Shown here one piece after another: positions 10,783 to 20,782 of a DNA stretch of 64,000 bases. Each line of letters begins with the position of its first letter. The stretch's first letter is position 1. Origin of the DNA: Jiella marina (GTDB lineage Bacteria > Pseudomonadota > Alphaproteobacteria > Rhizobiales > Rhizobiaceae). Where the stretch lies: the NCBI RefSeq assembly GCF_024359545.1, contig NZ_JAKQZG010000001.1, forward strand, positions 248,001 through 312,000, written 5' to 3'. The notes beneath the pieces were generated by a model. It saw nothing but the letters and a program-made list of their open reading frames with translations. It made no database searches and was not told the origin of the DNA. A program made the position numbers and the translations under genes.

Positions 10783-13700
10783 CTACGCCGCCTGCTTGTG
10801 CACCTCGTCCGCGAAGCGCGCGAGATTGGTGGCGATCGTCGCCGCACCGTTCAAGCGCTTCTCCGGGGTCGGCCAGTCGCGGATCAACACGATCGACTGG
10901 TCGGGCCGAATCTTCGCCGAAGCCCCCTGCTCCGCGATGTAGCGGACCAGCGCGCCCGGATTGGCGAAGGTCTTGTCGCGGAACTGGACGACCACGCCCT
11001 TCGGGCCGGCATCGAGCTTTTCGATATTCGCCTTGCGGCAAAGCGCCTTGATGAAGACCACCTTCAACAGATGCTCGACCTCGCTTGGCAGCGGGCCGAA
11101 CCGGTCGATCAGTTCGGCACCGAAGGCATCGATCTCGCGCGCGTCGGTCAGGTCCGCAAGACGGCGGTAGAGCGTCATGCGAAGCTGCAGGTCGGGAATG
11201 TAGCTTTCCGGGATCATCACCGCCGTGCCGAGCGTGATCTGCGGCGACCACTGGCCGTTGGTCTCGCTTTCGACGCCCTTCATCTCGGCGACGGCTTCCT
11301 CCAGCATCTGCTGATAGAGTTCGAAGCCCACCTCCTTGATGTGGCCGGACTGTTCGTCGCCGAGAAGATTGCCGGCGCCGCGCTGGTCCAGATCGTGGGA
11401 GGCCAGCTGGAAGCCTGCCCCGAGCGTGTCGAGCGACTGCAGCACCTTCAGCCGCCGATCGGCGCCCTTGGTCGGCGTCTTGTTTGCCGGAAGGGTCAGA
11501 AGCGCATAGGCGCGCTGCTTCGACCGGCCGACCCGGCCGCGGATCTGGTAGAGCTGGGCAAGGCCGAACATGTCGGCGCGATGGACGACGAGCGTGTTCG
11601 CCGTCGGGATATCGAGACCGGATTCGACGATCGTCGTCGAAAGCAGGACGTCGTACTGGCCCTCATAGAAGGCGTTCATGATGTCGTCGAGCTCGCCCGC
11701 CGCCATCTGGCCGTGGGCGACAGCGACCTTCAACTCCGGCACCTGCGTGTCGAGGAATTCCTTGACCGAAGCGAGGTCGGAGACCCGCGGACAGACATAG
11801 AAGCTCTGGCCGCCGCGATATCTCTCGCGCAGCAGCGTCTCGCGCACGACCATCGCGTCGAAGGGCGAGACGAAGGTGCGCACCGCCATGCGGTCGACCG
11901 GCGGCGTGGTGATCAGCGAGAGTTCGCGCACGCCCGTCAAAGCCAGCTGCAGCGTGCGCGGGATCGGCGTCGCCGAGAGCGTCAAGACGTGGACGTCGGA
12001 TTTCAGCTCCTTCAGCCGCTCCTTGTGCTTGACGCCGAAATGCTGCTCTTCGTCGACGATGAGAAGGCCGAGATTCTTGAAATTGACCGCCTTGCCAAGC
12101 AGCGCGTGGGTGCCGACGACGATGTCAAGCGTCCCGTCCGCAATCCCCTTCTTGACGCCCGACAACTCCTTCGAGGTGACCAGCCGGGATGCCTGCCCGA
12201 CCTGAACCGGCAGGCCGCGGAAACGCTCGGCGAAGGTCTTGTAGTGCTGGCGGGCGAGCAGCGTCGTCGGCACGACGACCGCCACCTGCAGCCCGTTCAT
12301 GGCCGCGACGAAGGCTGAACGCAGCGCGACCTCCGTCTTGCCGAAGCCGACATCGCCGCAGACCAGCCGATCCATCGGTTTTCCCGCCGCAAGATCGTCG
12401 ACGACGGAATCGATCGCGCCGAGCTGGTCCTCTGTCTCCTCATAGGGAAAGCGCGCGGCAAACTCGTCCCACAGCCCGTCGGGTGGCAGGAGCTTCGGCG
12501 CGCCGCGCATCTCGCGCTCGGCCGCGATCTTGATCAGACCGCCGGCCATTTCGAGAAGCTTCTTTTTCAGCTTGGCCTTTCGGGCCTGCCAAGCGCCGCC
12601 GCCGAGGCGATCGAGCATGGCTTCCGACCCCTCGCCGCCATAGCGCGAGAGAAGCTCGATATTCTCGACCGGCAGGAACAGCCGGTCGTCGCCGTGATAG
12701 CGCAGTTCCAGGCAGTCGTGCGGCGCGCCGGCAGCCTCGATCGACTTCAGGCCAACGAACCGCCCGATGCCGTGATCCACATGGACAACGATGTCGCCTT
12801 CGTTGAGCCCCGAGACCTCGGAGATGAAGTCGGAATTCTTGCGCCGCTTGCGCCCCCGGCGAACCAGCCGATCGCCGAGGATGTCCTGCTCGGCGATGAC
12901 GACCAGATCGTCGCTCTCGAACCCCGCTTCGAGGCCGAGCACGGCCGTCACGACGAAGTTCTTCGGCGCCTCGCGAACCTGCTTGAGGCTTTCGACCGCC
13001 TTCACATTGCCGAGCCCGTGCTCCTCGAGCACCTGGGTCAAGCGTTCGCGTGAGCCTTCCGTCCAGGCCGCGACCAGAACACGGCGGCCCTTGGCGCGAA
13101 GATCGGAAATGTGGTCGACCGCCGCCTGAAACACATTGGTGTCCCCGGCCGTCCGCTCTCCGGAGAAATTGCGCCCACGCAGATAGTCGAGATTGTAGAC
13201 ATCCCGGCCGAGCACGTCGCTGACGCCATAGGCCGAAAGCCGCACCGGCGCGGCGATTGCCAGCGCGCCGGCGAGTTCATCTTCGCTCAGATAAAGCGCG
13301 TCGGGCTCTACCGGGTGGTAGGGCACGCCCTCACCCGTGGAATCCCCCACGCCGCGCCGTCTTGCCTCGTAGTGATCGTCAATCAGCTTGCGGCGTTCGG
13401 CTACGGCCTCCATCGTCAGATGGTCGAGGACCAGGGCGAAGCCTTGGCAATAGTCGAACAGTGTGTCGAGCTTTTCGTAAAACAGCGGCAGCCAGTGCTC
13501 CATGCCGGCGAAGCGCCGACCCTCGCTGATCGACTCGTAGAGCGCATCTCCGCGCTCGGCGGCACCGAACCGCTTGATATAGTTGGAACGGAAACGGCTG
13601 ATCGTCTCGTCGCGCAGCGTCACTTCGGAGACGGGCGACAATTCGAAGCGCTTGAGCTGCTTAGTGGTGCGCTGGGTCGCCGGATCGAAGGCGCGGACTG

Positions 13701-14292
13701 TCTCCAGCGTATCGCCGAAGAAGTCGAGGCGGACCGGTTCCTCGGCACCCGGTGCGAAGACGTCGAGGATGCCGCCGCGAACTGCATATTCGCCCCGCTC
13801 GCGAACCGTCGAAACCCGCTCGAAGCCGCCCAGCGACAAAGCGGTGACGATCTTCTCCATCGCCATCCGGCCGCCGGCGCCGATCGAGATCGTCTCCGCC
13901 GAAAGTCGCTCGGCCGGCGGCATCTTCTGAAGCAGCGCGTTCGCCGTCGTCAGGATCACGGCCCGATGCGGCTCTTCGCGAAGCCGCGCGATCGCGGCCA
14001 TGGCGGCAAGACGCCGGGCGCCCGCCTCGGAGGACGGCCCCACCCGGTCATAGGGCAGGCAGTCCCAGGCCGGCAGGGTCATCACAGGCAACTCCGGCGC
14101 GATGAAGCGCAGCGCCTCTTCGATCTCGCCAAGGCGATTGCCGTCGCGCATGACAAAGACCAACGGCCGCTTCTTGGCGCGCAGCCGGGCGATCTCGGCC
14201 AGAATGAACGCGTCGGCGCCTTCCACGACACCGCCAAGGTCGAGCGCGCCGTCTCTCTCGAGTGCCTTCTTCAGCTTCTCGGACAGGCTCAC
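10783..14292 (-). CDS. mfd: Transcription-repair coupling factor Mfd
   Basis: A 1169-residue ATP-dependent translocase that releases stalled RNA polymerase and recruits UvrA for strand-specific excision repair. The N-terminal UvrB-like module (about 1-330), the RNA polymerase-interacting CarD-like domain (about 490-560, with VHVDHGIGRFVGL), the RecG-type helicase motor (Walker A CGDVGFGKTEVA, DEEQHFGVKHKE box, SATPIPRTL) and the C-terminal TRCF domain are all in order. The length is normal for the family. The start is GTG, whose last three bases overlap the TGA of sdhE (GTGA at 14289-14292), giving tight translational coupling to sdhE. Confidence 0.98.
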   Translation of the reverse strand: MSLSEKLKKALERDGALDLGGVVEGADAFILAEIARLRAKKRPLVFVMRDGNRLGEIEEALRFIAPELPVMTLPAWDCLPYDRVGPSSEAGARRLAAMAAIARLREEPHRAVILTTANALLQKMPPAERLSAETISIGAGGRMAMEKIVTALSLGGFERVSTVRERGEYAVRGGILDVFAPGAEEPVRLDFFGDTLETVRAFDPATQRTTKQLKRFELSPVSEVTLRDETISRFRSNYIKRFGAAERGDALYESISEGRRFAGMEHWLPLFYEKLDTLFDYCQGFALVLDHLTMEAVAERRKLIDDHYEARRRGVGDSTGEGVPYHPVEPDALYLSEDELAGALAIAAPVRLSAYGVSDVLGRDVYNLDYLRGRNFSGERTAGDTNVFQAAVDHISDLRAKGRRVLVAAWTEGSRERLTQVLEEHGLGNVKAVESLKQVREAPKNFVVTAVLGLEAGFESDDLVVIAEQDILGDRLVRRGRKRRKNSDFISEVSGLNEGDIVVHVDHGIGRFVGLKSIEAAGAPHDCLELRYHGDDRLFLPVENIELLSRYGGEGSEAMLDRLGGGAWQARKAKLKKKLLEMAGGLIKIAAEREMRGAPKLLPPDGLWDEFAARFPYEETEDQLGAIDSVVDDLAAGKPMDRLVCGDVGFGKTEVALRSAFVAAMNGLQVAVVVPTTLLARQHYKTFAERFRGLPVQVGQASRLVTSKELSGVKKGIADGTLDIVVGTHALLGKAVNFKNLGLLIVDEEQHFGVKHKERLKELKSDVHVLTLSATPIPRTLQLALTGVRELSLITTPPVDRMAVRTFVSPFDAMVVRETLLRERYRGGQSFYVCPRVSDLASVKEFLDTQVPELKVAVAHGQMAAGELDDIMNAFYEGQYDVLLSTTIVESGLDIPTANTLVVHRADMFGLAQLYQIRGRVGRSKQRAYALLTLPANKTPTKGADRRLKVLQSLDTLGAGFQLASHDLDQRGAGNLLGDEQSGHIKEVGFELYQQMLEEAVAEMKGVESETNGQWSPQITLGTAVMIPESYIPDLQLRMTLYRRLADLTDAREIDAFGAELIDRFGPLPSEVEHLLKVVFIKALCRKANIEKLDAGPKGVVVQFRDKTFANPGALVRYIAEQGASAKIRPDQSIVLIRDWPTPEKRLNGAATIATNLARFADEVHKQAA

Positions 14293-14609
14293 TTGGCTCT
14301 CTCCGCCTCAACGGACAATCCGCCATCCGCCGCACCGACGTGAAACTCCCGGATCTGCCGGAACACCGGCGTGTCGAAATTGCCCGGCGTTTCCGCCTCG
14401 CCCGTCAGCCAGGAAAAAATGTCGCGATCAGGCGCTTCCATCAAAAGCTCGTAGTCCGACAGCTCGGCCTCGCTGAGATCGGCGATCTTCGCATCGGCGA
14501 ACTGGCCGAGCACCAGGTCCATCTCCCGGATGCCTCGGTGCCAAGAGCGAAAAAGCGCCTTGCGGCGGCGGATATCGAGATCGCTCGATGAGCGCTGCAT
14601 GCCTGTCAT
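14289..14609 (-). CDS. sdhE: FAD assembly factor SdhE (succinate dehydrogenase assembly factor 2)
   Basis: A 106-residue small helical protein of the SdhE/Sdh5/YgfY family that promotes covalent attachment of FAD to the SdhA flavoprotein. The signature RGxxE is R25-G-I-R-E29, followed by the conserved DLVLGQF segment and a C-terminal DIFSWLTG stretch, which is the standard family layout. I chose the ATG at 14609 because the homology begins shortly after it; a longer frame upstream to 14753 has no family character and runs into recG, and ATG at 14600 is an alternative. It overlaps mfd by four bases, and the pair is transcribed away from recG. Confidence 0.92.
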   Translation of the reverse strand: MTGMQRSSSDLDIRRRKALFRSWHRGIREMDLVLGQFADAKIADLSEAELSDYELLMEAPDRDIFSWLTGEAETPGNFDTPVFRQIREFHVGAADGGLSVEAERAK

Positions 14610-14719
14610 GTCGAACCTGTCTTTTCGAACTCGCCCCTCATATAGGGAGCGATCCGCCCTGTCAGCACATCGGAGAAATCCTCGCTTGCCTTCATTGGCA
14701 TGGCCGCTAAACGTCGGCC

Positions 14720-16822
14720 ATGCGCCCGTCCCTTCTCGATCCTCTCTTTGCATCCGTCACGACCCTTGACGGCGTCGGCCCGAAAGTGGCCGGACTGTTG
14801 CAGACGCTACTGGTCCGGCCGGGGGAGACCCTGCGCATTCGCGACCTTGTTTTCCACCTGCCGAGCGGGTTGATCGACCGCCGCAAGCGCGCCGAGATCG
14901 CGACCGCACCGGAAGGCGCGATGGTGACGCTGACGGTCCGGATCGACCGGCATCAGCCGCCGGGCCGGGCCAACCGATCGAGCCCCTACCGCGTCTTCGC
15001 CCAGGACGAGACCGGCGAGATCGCGCTCACCTATTTCCGTGCGCAGGCCGCCTGGATGGAGAAGCTGCTTCCCCTCGGCGAGACGATGCTCGTCTCCGGC
15101 AAGGTCGAGTGGTTCAACGGACGGCCGTCGATGGTCCATCCGGATTTCGCGGCGCCGCTTGCCGAAGCCGAGACTATGTCGCTCGTCGAGCCGGTCTATC
15201 CGATGACCACGGGGCTTTCGGCCAAGGTCCTGCGCAAGGCGATCGGTCAGGCGCTGGAGCGGGTGCCGGACTTTCCGGAATGGATCGACGCCGAGGTGAA
15301 GCGGCGCCAGAGCTTCCCAAGTTTCGCCGATGCCCTGAGGCGCCTGCACGATCCGGACGACCAGATCGACATTGCCCCGGAAAGCGCGTCTTGGCGGCGC
15401 ATCGCCTATGACGAATATCTGGCGAGCCAGCTCGCGCTCGCTCTGTCGCGCCAGCGCATGAAGGCAATCCCCGGCCGGGCGATGGGCGACGGAGCCGGCC
15501 GGCTGGACCGGCTGCGCTCCGCCCTGCCCTTCGCGCTGACGGGCGGCCAGGAACAGGCCTTCGCCGAGATCGCGACCGACATGGCGGCGCCCGACCGCAT
15601 GCTGCGGCTGCTTCAGGGCGACGTCGGCGCCGGCAAGACAATCGTCGCGCTGATGGCGATGGCAGTGGCGGCAGGCTCGGGCGCCCAATCGGCCCTGCTT
15701 GCGCCGACGGAAATCCTGGCGCGTCAACACTATGCCGGGCTCTCGAAGCTCGCCGAGGCGGCGGGCCTCACCATGACGCTGCTGACCGGCCGGGACAATG
15801 GGAAGGCGCGCGAGAGGAAGCTGGCCGCAATCGCCGAGGGCGAGAGCGACATCGTCGTCGGCACCCACGCGCTGTTTCAGGAAGACGTCTCCTATCGTGA
15901 TCTCGGCCTCGTCATCGTCGACGAGCAGCACCGCTTCGGCGTCCACCAGCGCCTGCAGTTGACGCGAAAGGGCCGCGGCGCCGATCTCCTGGTGATGACG
16001 GCGACGCCCATCCCGCGCACGCTGGTGCTCTCGGCTTTCGGCGACATGGAGGTCTCCCGACTTTCCGAAAAGCCCAAGGGCCGCAAGCCGATCACCACCG
16101 TCGCCATGCCGACCGAGCGGCTGACGGAGATCGTCGAGCGGATCGGCACCGCGCTTGCGGCCGGCGACCGGGTCTACTGGGTCTGCCCGCTGGTGGAGGA
16201 GACGGAAAAGAGCGACCTGATGGCCGCCGAGGAGCGCGGACGACAAATGGCGCAGGTCTTCGGCGAGACCGTCGGCGTCGTCCATGGCCGGATGAACGGG
16301 GAGGAGAAGGACGCCGTGATGGGCGCCTTCAAGCGCGGCGACAAGCGCCTCGTCGTGGCGACGACGGTGATCGAAGTCGGCGTCGACGTTCCCGAGGCCA
16401 CGATCATCGTCATAGAACACGCCGAACGCTTCGGCCTCTCCCAGCTTCACCAGCTCCGCGGCCGTGTCGGGCGCGGTGACAAGGCATCCGCCTGCGTCCT
16501 CCTTTATCGCGGTCCTTTGGGCGAAACCGCCGCCGCCCGCCTCAAGATCATGCGCGAGACCGAAGACGGCTTCCGCATCGCCGAGGAAGATCTGCGCCTC
16601 AGAGGCGAAGGCGACCTCCTCGGCACCCAACAATCCGGCATGCCCTTCTTCCGCATCGCCCGGACCGAACACCACGCCGACCTGATGGAAGTCGCCCGCG
16701 ACGACGCGCGGTTGGTGCTGGCGAGGGACCCGGAATTGAAGGGCGAACGCGGGGAAGCACTGCGGGCGCTATTGTATTTGTTCGGGAAGGATGAGGCGGT
16801 GCGGTTGCTCAGGTCGGGGTGA
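14720..16822 (+). CDS. recG: ATP-dependent DNA helicase RecG
   Basis: A 700-residue helicase that remodels stalled replication forks and migrates Holliday junctions. The N-terminal wedge/OB domain (residues about 1-240, beginning with the LDGVGPKVA segment) is followed by the helicase core: Walker A GDVGAGKT, the DEQHRFGV motif, TATPIPRTL, and the C-terminal QLHQLRGRVGRG motif VI, then the RecG C-terminal domain containing GEGDLLGTQQSG. Length and motif order are normal. It is divergent from sdhE-mfd, sharing a 110-base promoter region. Confidence 0.98.
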   Translation: MRPSLLDPLFASVTTLDGVGPKVAGLLQTLLVRPGETLRIRDLVFHLPSGLIDRRKRAEIATAPEGAMVTLTVRIDRHQPPGRANRSSPYRVFAQDETGEIALTYFRAQAAWMEKLLPLGETMLVSGKVEWFNGRPSMVHPDFAAPLAEAETMSLVEPVYPMTTGLSAKVLRKAIGQALERVPDFPEWIDAEVKRRQSFPSFADALRRLHDPDDQIDIAPESASWRRIAYDEYLASQLALALSRQRMKAIPGRAMGDGAGRLDRLRSALPFALTGGQEQAFAEIATDMAAPDRMLRLLQGDVGAGKTIVALMAMAVAAGSGAQSALLAPTEILARQHYAGLSKLAEAAGLTMTLLTGRDNGKARERKLAAIAEGESDIVVGTHALFQEDVSYRDLGLVIVDEQHRFGVHQRLQLTRKGRGADLLVMTATPIPRTLVLSAFGDMEVSRLSEKPKGRKPITTVAMPTERLTEIVERIGTALAAGDRVYWVCPLVEETEKSDLMAAEERGRQMAQVFGETVGVVHGRMNGEEKDAVMGAFKRGDKRLVVATTVIEVGVDVPEATIIVIEHAERFGLSQLHQLRGRVGRGDKASACVLLYRGPLGETAAARLKIMRETEDGFRIAEEDLRLRGEGDLLGTQQSGMPFFRIARTEHHADLMEVARDDARLVLARDPELKGERGEALRALLYLFGKDEAVRLLRSG

Positions 16823-16953
16823 TGCCTAACCTGCTTGAGAAGCGTGGCCTGCGGCCGCGGAAAAAACCGCGATCGATCTAGTCAATCGGCTGGCCGGCAA
16901 TGGGCTCCGAGGATATGTGGACTGTGCCTCGTGAATGAACGGAACACCTGCCC

Positions 16954-17907
16954 ATGCCTTCACCCGACCTCCAAACCGTAGTTGCCGAGATCGCCGCCGA
17001 GATGCGCTCTCGGCCGGATCGGGGCGAGGTTGCGACCTATATTCCGGAGTTGGGCCGGGTCGATCCGAACCAGTTCGCCATCGCGGTGGCGCTGCGTGAT
17101 GGGACGCTGGTCGAGGGTGGCGATACCGAAACCTTCTTCTCGATCCAGAGTATTTCCAAGGTCTTCACCCTGACCCTGGCGCTCGGTCTGGCCGGCGACC
17201 GGGTGTGGAACCGGGTCGGGCGCGAGCCTTCGGGCAGCCCGTTCAACTCGATCGTTCAGCTGGAACACGAGCGGGGAATCCCCCGCAATCCCTTCATCAA
17301 TGCCGGGGCGATCGCGATCACCGACCTGATCCTCAACGGCCATCAGCCGCGCGATACGCTCGGCGAGATCCTGCGCTTCCTGCAGTTTCTGGCCGACGAC
17401 GACTCGGTCTTCATCGACCAGGGAGTTGCGGCCTCGGAGGAGCGGACGGGCTACAACAACCGGGCGCTCGCCAATTTCATGAAGGGCTTTGGGGTCATCG
17501 ACAATCCGGTGGAATACGTCCTCGGCACCTATTTCCACCATTGCGCCATCGCCATGACCTGTCGGCAGCTCGCCAAGGCCGGATCGTTTCTCGCTCATCT
17601 CGGGCGCAATCCCACGACCGGTTTTTCGGTGGTGACGGCCGAGCGGGCGCGGCGGCTCAACGCCATCATGCTGACCTGCGGCCATTATGACGGGTCCGGC
17701 GAATTCGCCTATCGGGTCGGGCTACCGGGCAAGAGCGGCGTCGGCGGCGGCATTCTGGCGACCGTCCCCGGCAAGGCCTCGATCGCGGTCTGGTCGCCCG
17801 GCCTCGACCGCTGGGGCAATTCCCATCTCGGCCGTCTGGCGCTGGAACAGCTCACCGCCCGCATGGGCTGGTCGATCTTCGGCTCGCCGCTCGCGACATC
17901 CGCTTGA
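16954..17907 (+). CDS. glsA: Glutaminase
   Basis: A 317-residue serine-dependent beta-lactamase-fold glutaminase that hydrolyses glutamine to glutamate and ammonia. The catalytic SxxK is S66-I-S-K69 inside [11 protein letters not shown], and the family segments [26 protein letters not shown] and the Lys/Ser-Gly region near GKSGVGGGI are all present. Length is typical (about 305-315). It follows recG by 131 bases and is convergent with the DUF502 gene, 23 bases apart. It is a cytosolic enzyme; a role in acid resistance or nitrogen balance is inferred from the family. Confidence 0.96.
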   Translation: MPSPDLQTVVAEIAAEMRSRPDRGEVATYIPELGRVDPNQFAIAVALRDGTLVEGGDTETFFSIQSISKVFTLTLALGLAGDRVWNRVGREPSGSPFNSIVQLEHERGIPRNPFINAGAIAITDLILNGHQPRDTLGEILRFLQFLADDDSVFIDQGVAASEERTGYNNRALANFMKGFGVIDNPVEYVLGTYFHHCAIAMTCRQLAKAGSFLAHLGRNPTTGFSVVTAERARRLNAIMLTCGHYDGSGEFAYRVGLPGKSGVGGGILATVPGKASIAVWSPGLDRWGNSHLGRLALEQLTARMGWSIFGSPLATSA

Positions 17908-17930
17908 CAGAACGTCTTTGAAAAAAAGCC

Positions 17931-18626
17931 CTACTCCGCCGCCTCTGTATGCTGGGGCTGACGCGTCTCCCGATCGACGATGCGCGAAGCTTCGCCCAAA
18001 GAGACCTTGGCGCCCGCATCGTCCGGCGAGACGAGACCGGAGGAGACGACCAGCTTCAGGGCGTTCTCGATGCTCATGCTGAGAATGCGCAGATCCTTGC
18101 GCGGCACGTAGAGCAGGAAGCCGGACGTCGGGTTGGGCGTCGGCGGCAGGAACACCGCCGTCATCTCTTCACCCTGGTCGGCCAGAAGCGTCGCGACTTC
18201 CCCGCGGGCGGTGGTAGCCACCAGCACCACGCACCAGACGCCCTTGCGCGGATATTCCATCAGGGCTGCGGTCTTGAAGGAGGTCGAACGGTCGGCGAGT
18301 ACCGTCTCGAAGATCTGCTTCAGGGCCATGTAGACCGTGCGCACCAGCGGGGTGCGGCTCAAGGCGTGCTCGCCCCAGCCGACGACTGTCCGGCCGATGA
18401 TGTTGGCGGCGAGAAAGCCGACCATGGTGATCAGGAACAGCGCGACCAGCAGGCCGAATCCCGGAATCGCGAACGGCAGATAGGAATCCGGCAGATATTG
18501 CGCCGGGATATAGGGCTTCACCCAGCCGTCGACCCACTGCATGAACGACCAGGTCAGCCAGACCGTGATCGCCAGTGGGGCGCAGAGCACGAAACCCGTC
18601 AGAAAGTAGTTTCGAAGCCGCATCAT
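17931..18626 (-). CDS. DUF502 family membrane protein
   Basis: A 231-residue inner-membrane protein of the DUF502 family, which is widespread in proteobacteria and plants and has no defined biochemical role. Two membrane helices are clear (about 5-30 and 50-80, the latter GFGLLVALFLITMVGFLAANIIG), followed by the conserved soluble part with TPLVRTVYMALKQIFETV and a C-terminal FLPPTPNPTSGFLLYVP motif that is the family signature. The end is a short acidic tail. Start at 18626 (double ATG) with a GAGGGGTGAT ribosome site. Position near recG/mfd is common in related genomes. Confidence 0.93.
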   Translation of the reverse strand: MMRLRNYFLTGFVLCAPLAITVWLTWSFMQWVDGWVKPYIPAQYLPDSYLPFAIPGFGLLVALFLITMVGFLAANIIGRTVVGWGEHALSRTPLVRTVYMALKQIFETVLADRSTSFKTAALMEYPRKGVWCVVLVATTARGEVATLLADQGEEMTAVFLPPTPNPTSGFLLYVPRKDLRILSMSIENALKLVVSSGLVSPDDAGAKVSLGEASRIVDRETRQPQHTEAAE

Positions 18627-18691
18627 GTTCGGTGATCACCCCTCGGCCGAAGCCGCCTCAACGCTCTGCACTGCGTAGATTCAATGAGTTA

Positions 18692-18730
18692 GAGCGTCCT
18701 TTGCGCGTCCAATTGGACGCGCGGCGCTCC
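18692..18730. repeat. Palindromic intergenic element
   Basis: Bases 18703-18722 form a perfect 20-base palindrome (two halves GCGCGTCCAA/TTGGACGCGC). It is enclosed by an outer pair GAGCG (18692-) and CGCTC (-18729). It lies in the gap between the glmS stop and the start of the DUF502 gene. From memory, similar palindromes built on GTCCAATTGGAC recur in intergenic DNA of many Hyphomicrobiales; within this window I found only this copy. Confidence 0.7.
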
Positions 18731-18817
18731 AGGAATCCGCGACGCCAAGCATCGTTCCCTGTCATGGCGAATGCAAGGCGTCTTTCGCAGATGCAGCATG
18801 CTCAGGATCGATGACGG

Positions 18818-20644
18818 TTATTCGACCGTCACCGACTTTGCGAGATTGCGCGGCTGGTCGACATCGGTGCCCATCTGGATTGCCGTGTGGTAGGCGAGGA
18901 GCTGCAGCGGGATGGCGTAGACGATCGGCGTCAGGATTTCGGGCATTTCCGGCAGGGCGACGATCTCGGCCATGTCGACGATCCCGCTCGCGGCGCCCTT
19001 CACGTCGGTGAAGAGCACGATCTCGCCCCCGCGCGCGGCGACTTCCTGGACATTCGAGGCGGTCTTGTCGAAGGAGCGGTCATGGGGGGCCACGACGACC
19101 ACCGGCATGGTGTCGTCGATCAGGGCGATCGGCCCGTGCTTGAGCTCACCCGCCGCATAACCTTCCGCGTGGATATAGCTGATTTCCTTGAGTTTCAGGG
19201 CGCCCTCGAGCGCCAGAGGATAGGAGAAGCCGCGCCCGAGGAACAGCGCGTGCCGGCGCGTCGCCATCTTGCGGGCCAGCGCCTCGACGCGCGGCTCCAG
19301 CCGGATCGCCTCATTGGCGAGACGCGGCGCTTCAGCGAGAACGCGGGTGAACTCCAGTTCCCGCTCGGGCGATATCACCCCGCGATCGACACCCGCGCGG
19401 ATCGCCAGGGCCGCCAGCGCCATGAGCTGGCAAGTGAAGGCCTTCGTCGAGGCGACACCGATCTCCGGCCCGGCCAGCGTCGGCCAGACCACATCCGCCT
19501 CGCGGGCGATGGTCGATTCCGCCACATTGACGATCGCCGCCGTCGTCAGCCCCTCGCTCTTGGCGTAGCGCAGCGAGGCCAGAGTATCGGCGGTCTCACC
19601 GGACTGGGAGATGAACAGCGCCAGATCGACGTCGGAAAGCGGGCTCTCGCGATAGCGGAATTCGGATGCGACATCGAGATCGCAGGGGATGCGGGCGAAG
19701 CGTTCGAAGAAATACCGGCCGACGAGGGCGGCGTAGAAGCCGGTTCCGCAGGCGGAAAGCGCGATGCGCCGGACCTTGGAGAAGTCGATCGCCTGGCCCG
19801 CCGGCAGGCGTGATGCGCCGGTGGTCATGTCCACGAAGGAGGAGAGCGTGTGTGAGAGCACTTCCGGCTGCTCGTAGATCTCCTTCTGCATGAAGTGGCG
19901 ATAATTGCCCTTGTCCACGTAGAAGGTCTTGCCGGAGGCGCGCTTCACCGCACGCGTCACCTCGGCACCGGTCTCGTCGAAAATCGTGATCCGGCCGTGT
20001 TCGAGAACGGCGATATCGCCCTCCTCCAGGTAGCGGATCGTATCAGTGAAGGGGGACAGCGCGATGCCGTCGGAACCGAGGAACATCTCGCCATCGCCTT
20101 CGCCGACGGCGAGCGGACTGCCACGTCGTGCGCCGATAAGGAGGTCTTCCTCGCCATCGAACAGGAAGGCCAGCGAGAACGCGCCTTCCAGCCGCGCCAG
20201 CGACACCTGAACGGCTTCCTTCGGCGCCGCTCCCTTGTCGAGTTCGCGAGTGACCAGATGGGCGACGGTCTCGGTGTCCGTCTGGCTTTCGAAGGTAACG
20301 CCTTCCGCCTCGAGTTCGGCGCGAAGATCGCGGTAGTTCTCGATGATGCCGTTATGGACGAGCGCCAGCCGACGGGTCGCGTGTGGATGCGCATTCTCGA
20401 CGCTCGGCACACCGTGGGTCGCCCAGCGCGTGTGACCGATGCCGATCGTGCCGTCCAGGGGCTTGTCTTCGACGAGCCGGGTCAGATTGGCGAGCTTGCC
20501 TTCGGCGCGACGGCGGGTGAGTTTGCCGTTCTCCAGCGTTGCCACGCCGGCGGAGTCGTAGCCGCGATATTCCAGGCGCTTCAGCGCGTCGACCAGACGG
20601 TCGGCGACCGGCTCGCGGCTGATGATCCCAACGATTCCGCACAT
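18818..20644 (-). CDS. glmS: Glutamine--fructose-6-phosphate aminotransferase (isomerizing)
   Basis: A 608-residue enzyme making glucosamine-6-phosphate from fructose-6-phosphate and glutamine, the first step to UDP-GlcNAc. The N-terminal nucleophile Cys2 (MCGIVGI) and the class II glutamine amidotransferase domain cover residues 1-240; GHTRWATHG is visible. Two SIS isomerase domains follow (about 280-420 with ISQSGETADTLASLR, and 455-595). The C terminus DQPRNLAKSVTVE is the conserved active-site tail. Length is standard. It lies 138 bases after glmU on the same strand, the usual glmU-glmS order. No ribozyme leader is apparent. Confidence 0.98.
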   Translation of the reverse strand: MCGIVGIISREPVADRLVDALKRLEYRGYDSAGVATLENGKLTRRRAEGKLANLTRLVEDKPLDGTIGIGHTRWATHGVPSVENAHPHATRRLALVHNGIIENYRDLRAELEAEGVTFESQTDTETVAHLVTRELDKGAAPKEAVQVSLARLEGAFSLAFLFDGEEDLLIGARRGSPLAVGEGDGEMFLGSDGIALSPFTDTIRYLEEGDIAVLEHGRITIFDETGAEVTRAVKRASGKTFYVDKGNYRHFMQKEIYEQPEVLSHTLSSFVDMTTGASRLPAGQAIDFSKVRRIALSACGTGFYAALVGRYFFERFARIPCDLDVASEFRYRESPLSDVDLALFISQSGETADTLASLRYAKSEGLTTAAIVNVAESTIAREADVVWPTLAGPEIGVASTKAFTCQLMALAALAIRAGVDRGVISPERELEFTRVLAEAPRLANEAIRLEPRVEALARKMATRRHALFLGRGFSYPLALEGALKLKEISYIHAEGYAAGELKHGPIALIDDTMPVVVVAPHDRSFDKTASNVQEVAARGGEIVLFTDVKGAASGIVDMAEIVALPEMPEILTPIVYAIPLQLLAYHTAIQMGTDVDQPRNLAKSVTVE

Positions 20645-20782
20645 GTCTCGATCCCCGCTCTCCGGCGGCCGCTCTAATCGGCCGCGACGTCAATGTTCAA
20701 GGCCGGGTGTCAAATCCCGTCCGACGGGCCTGGATGTAACCGAAAGCGTAAGCCTTCGGGGATAACGATTGGTGACGGCCGA

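Noticed and set aside
14807-16675. 622-codon minus-strand frame over recG
   Set aside because: Antisense shadow of a clear recG gene.
16840-16880. Short hairpin CGCGG-AAAAAA-CCGCG after recG as terminator
   Set aside because: Only five pairs and no T tract.
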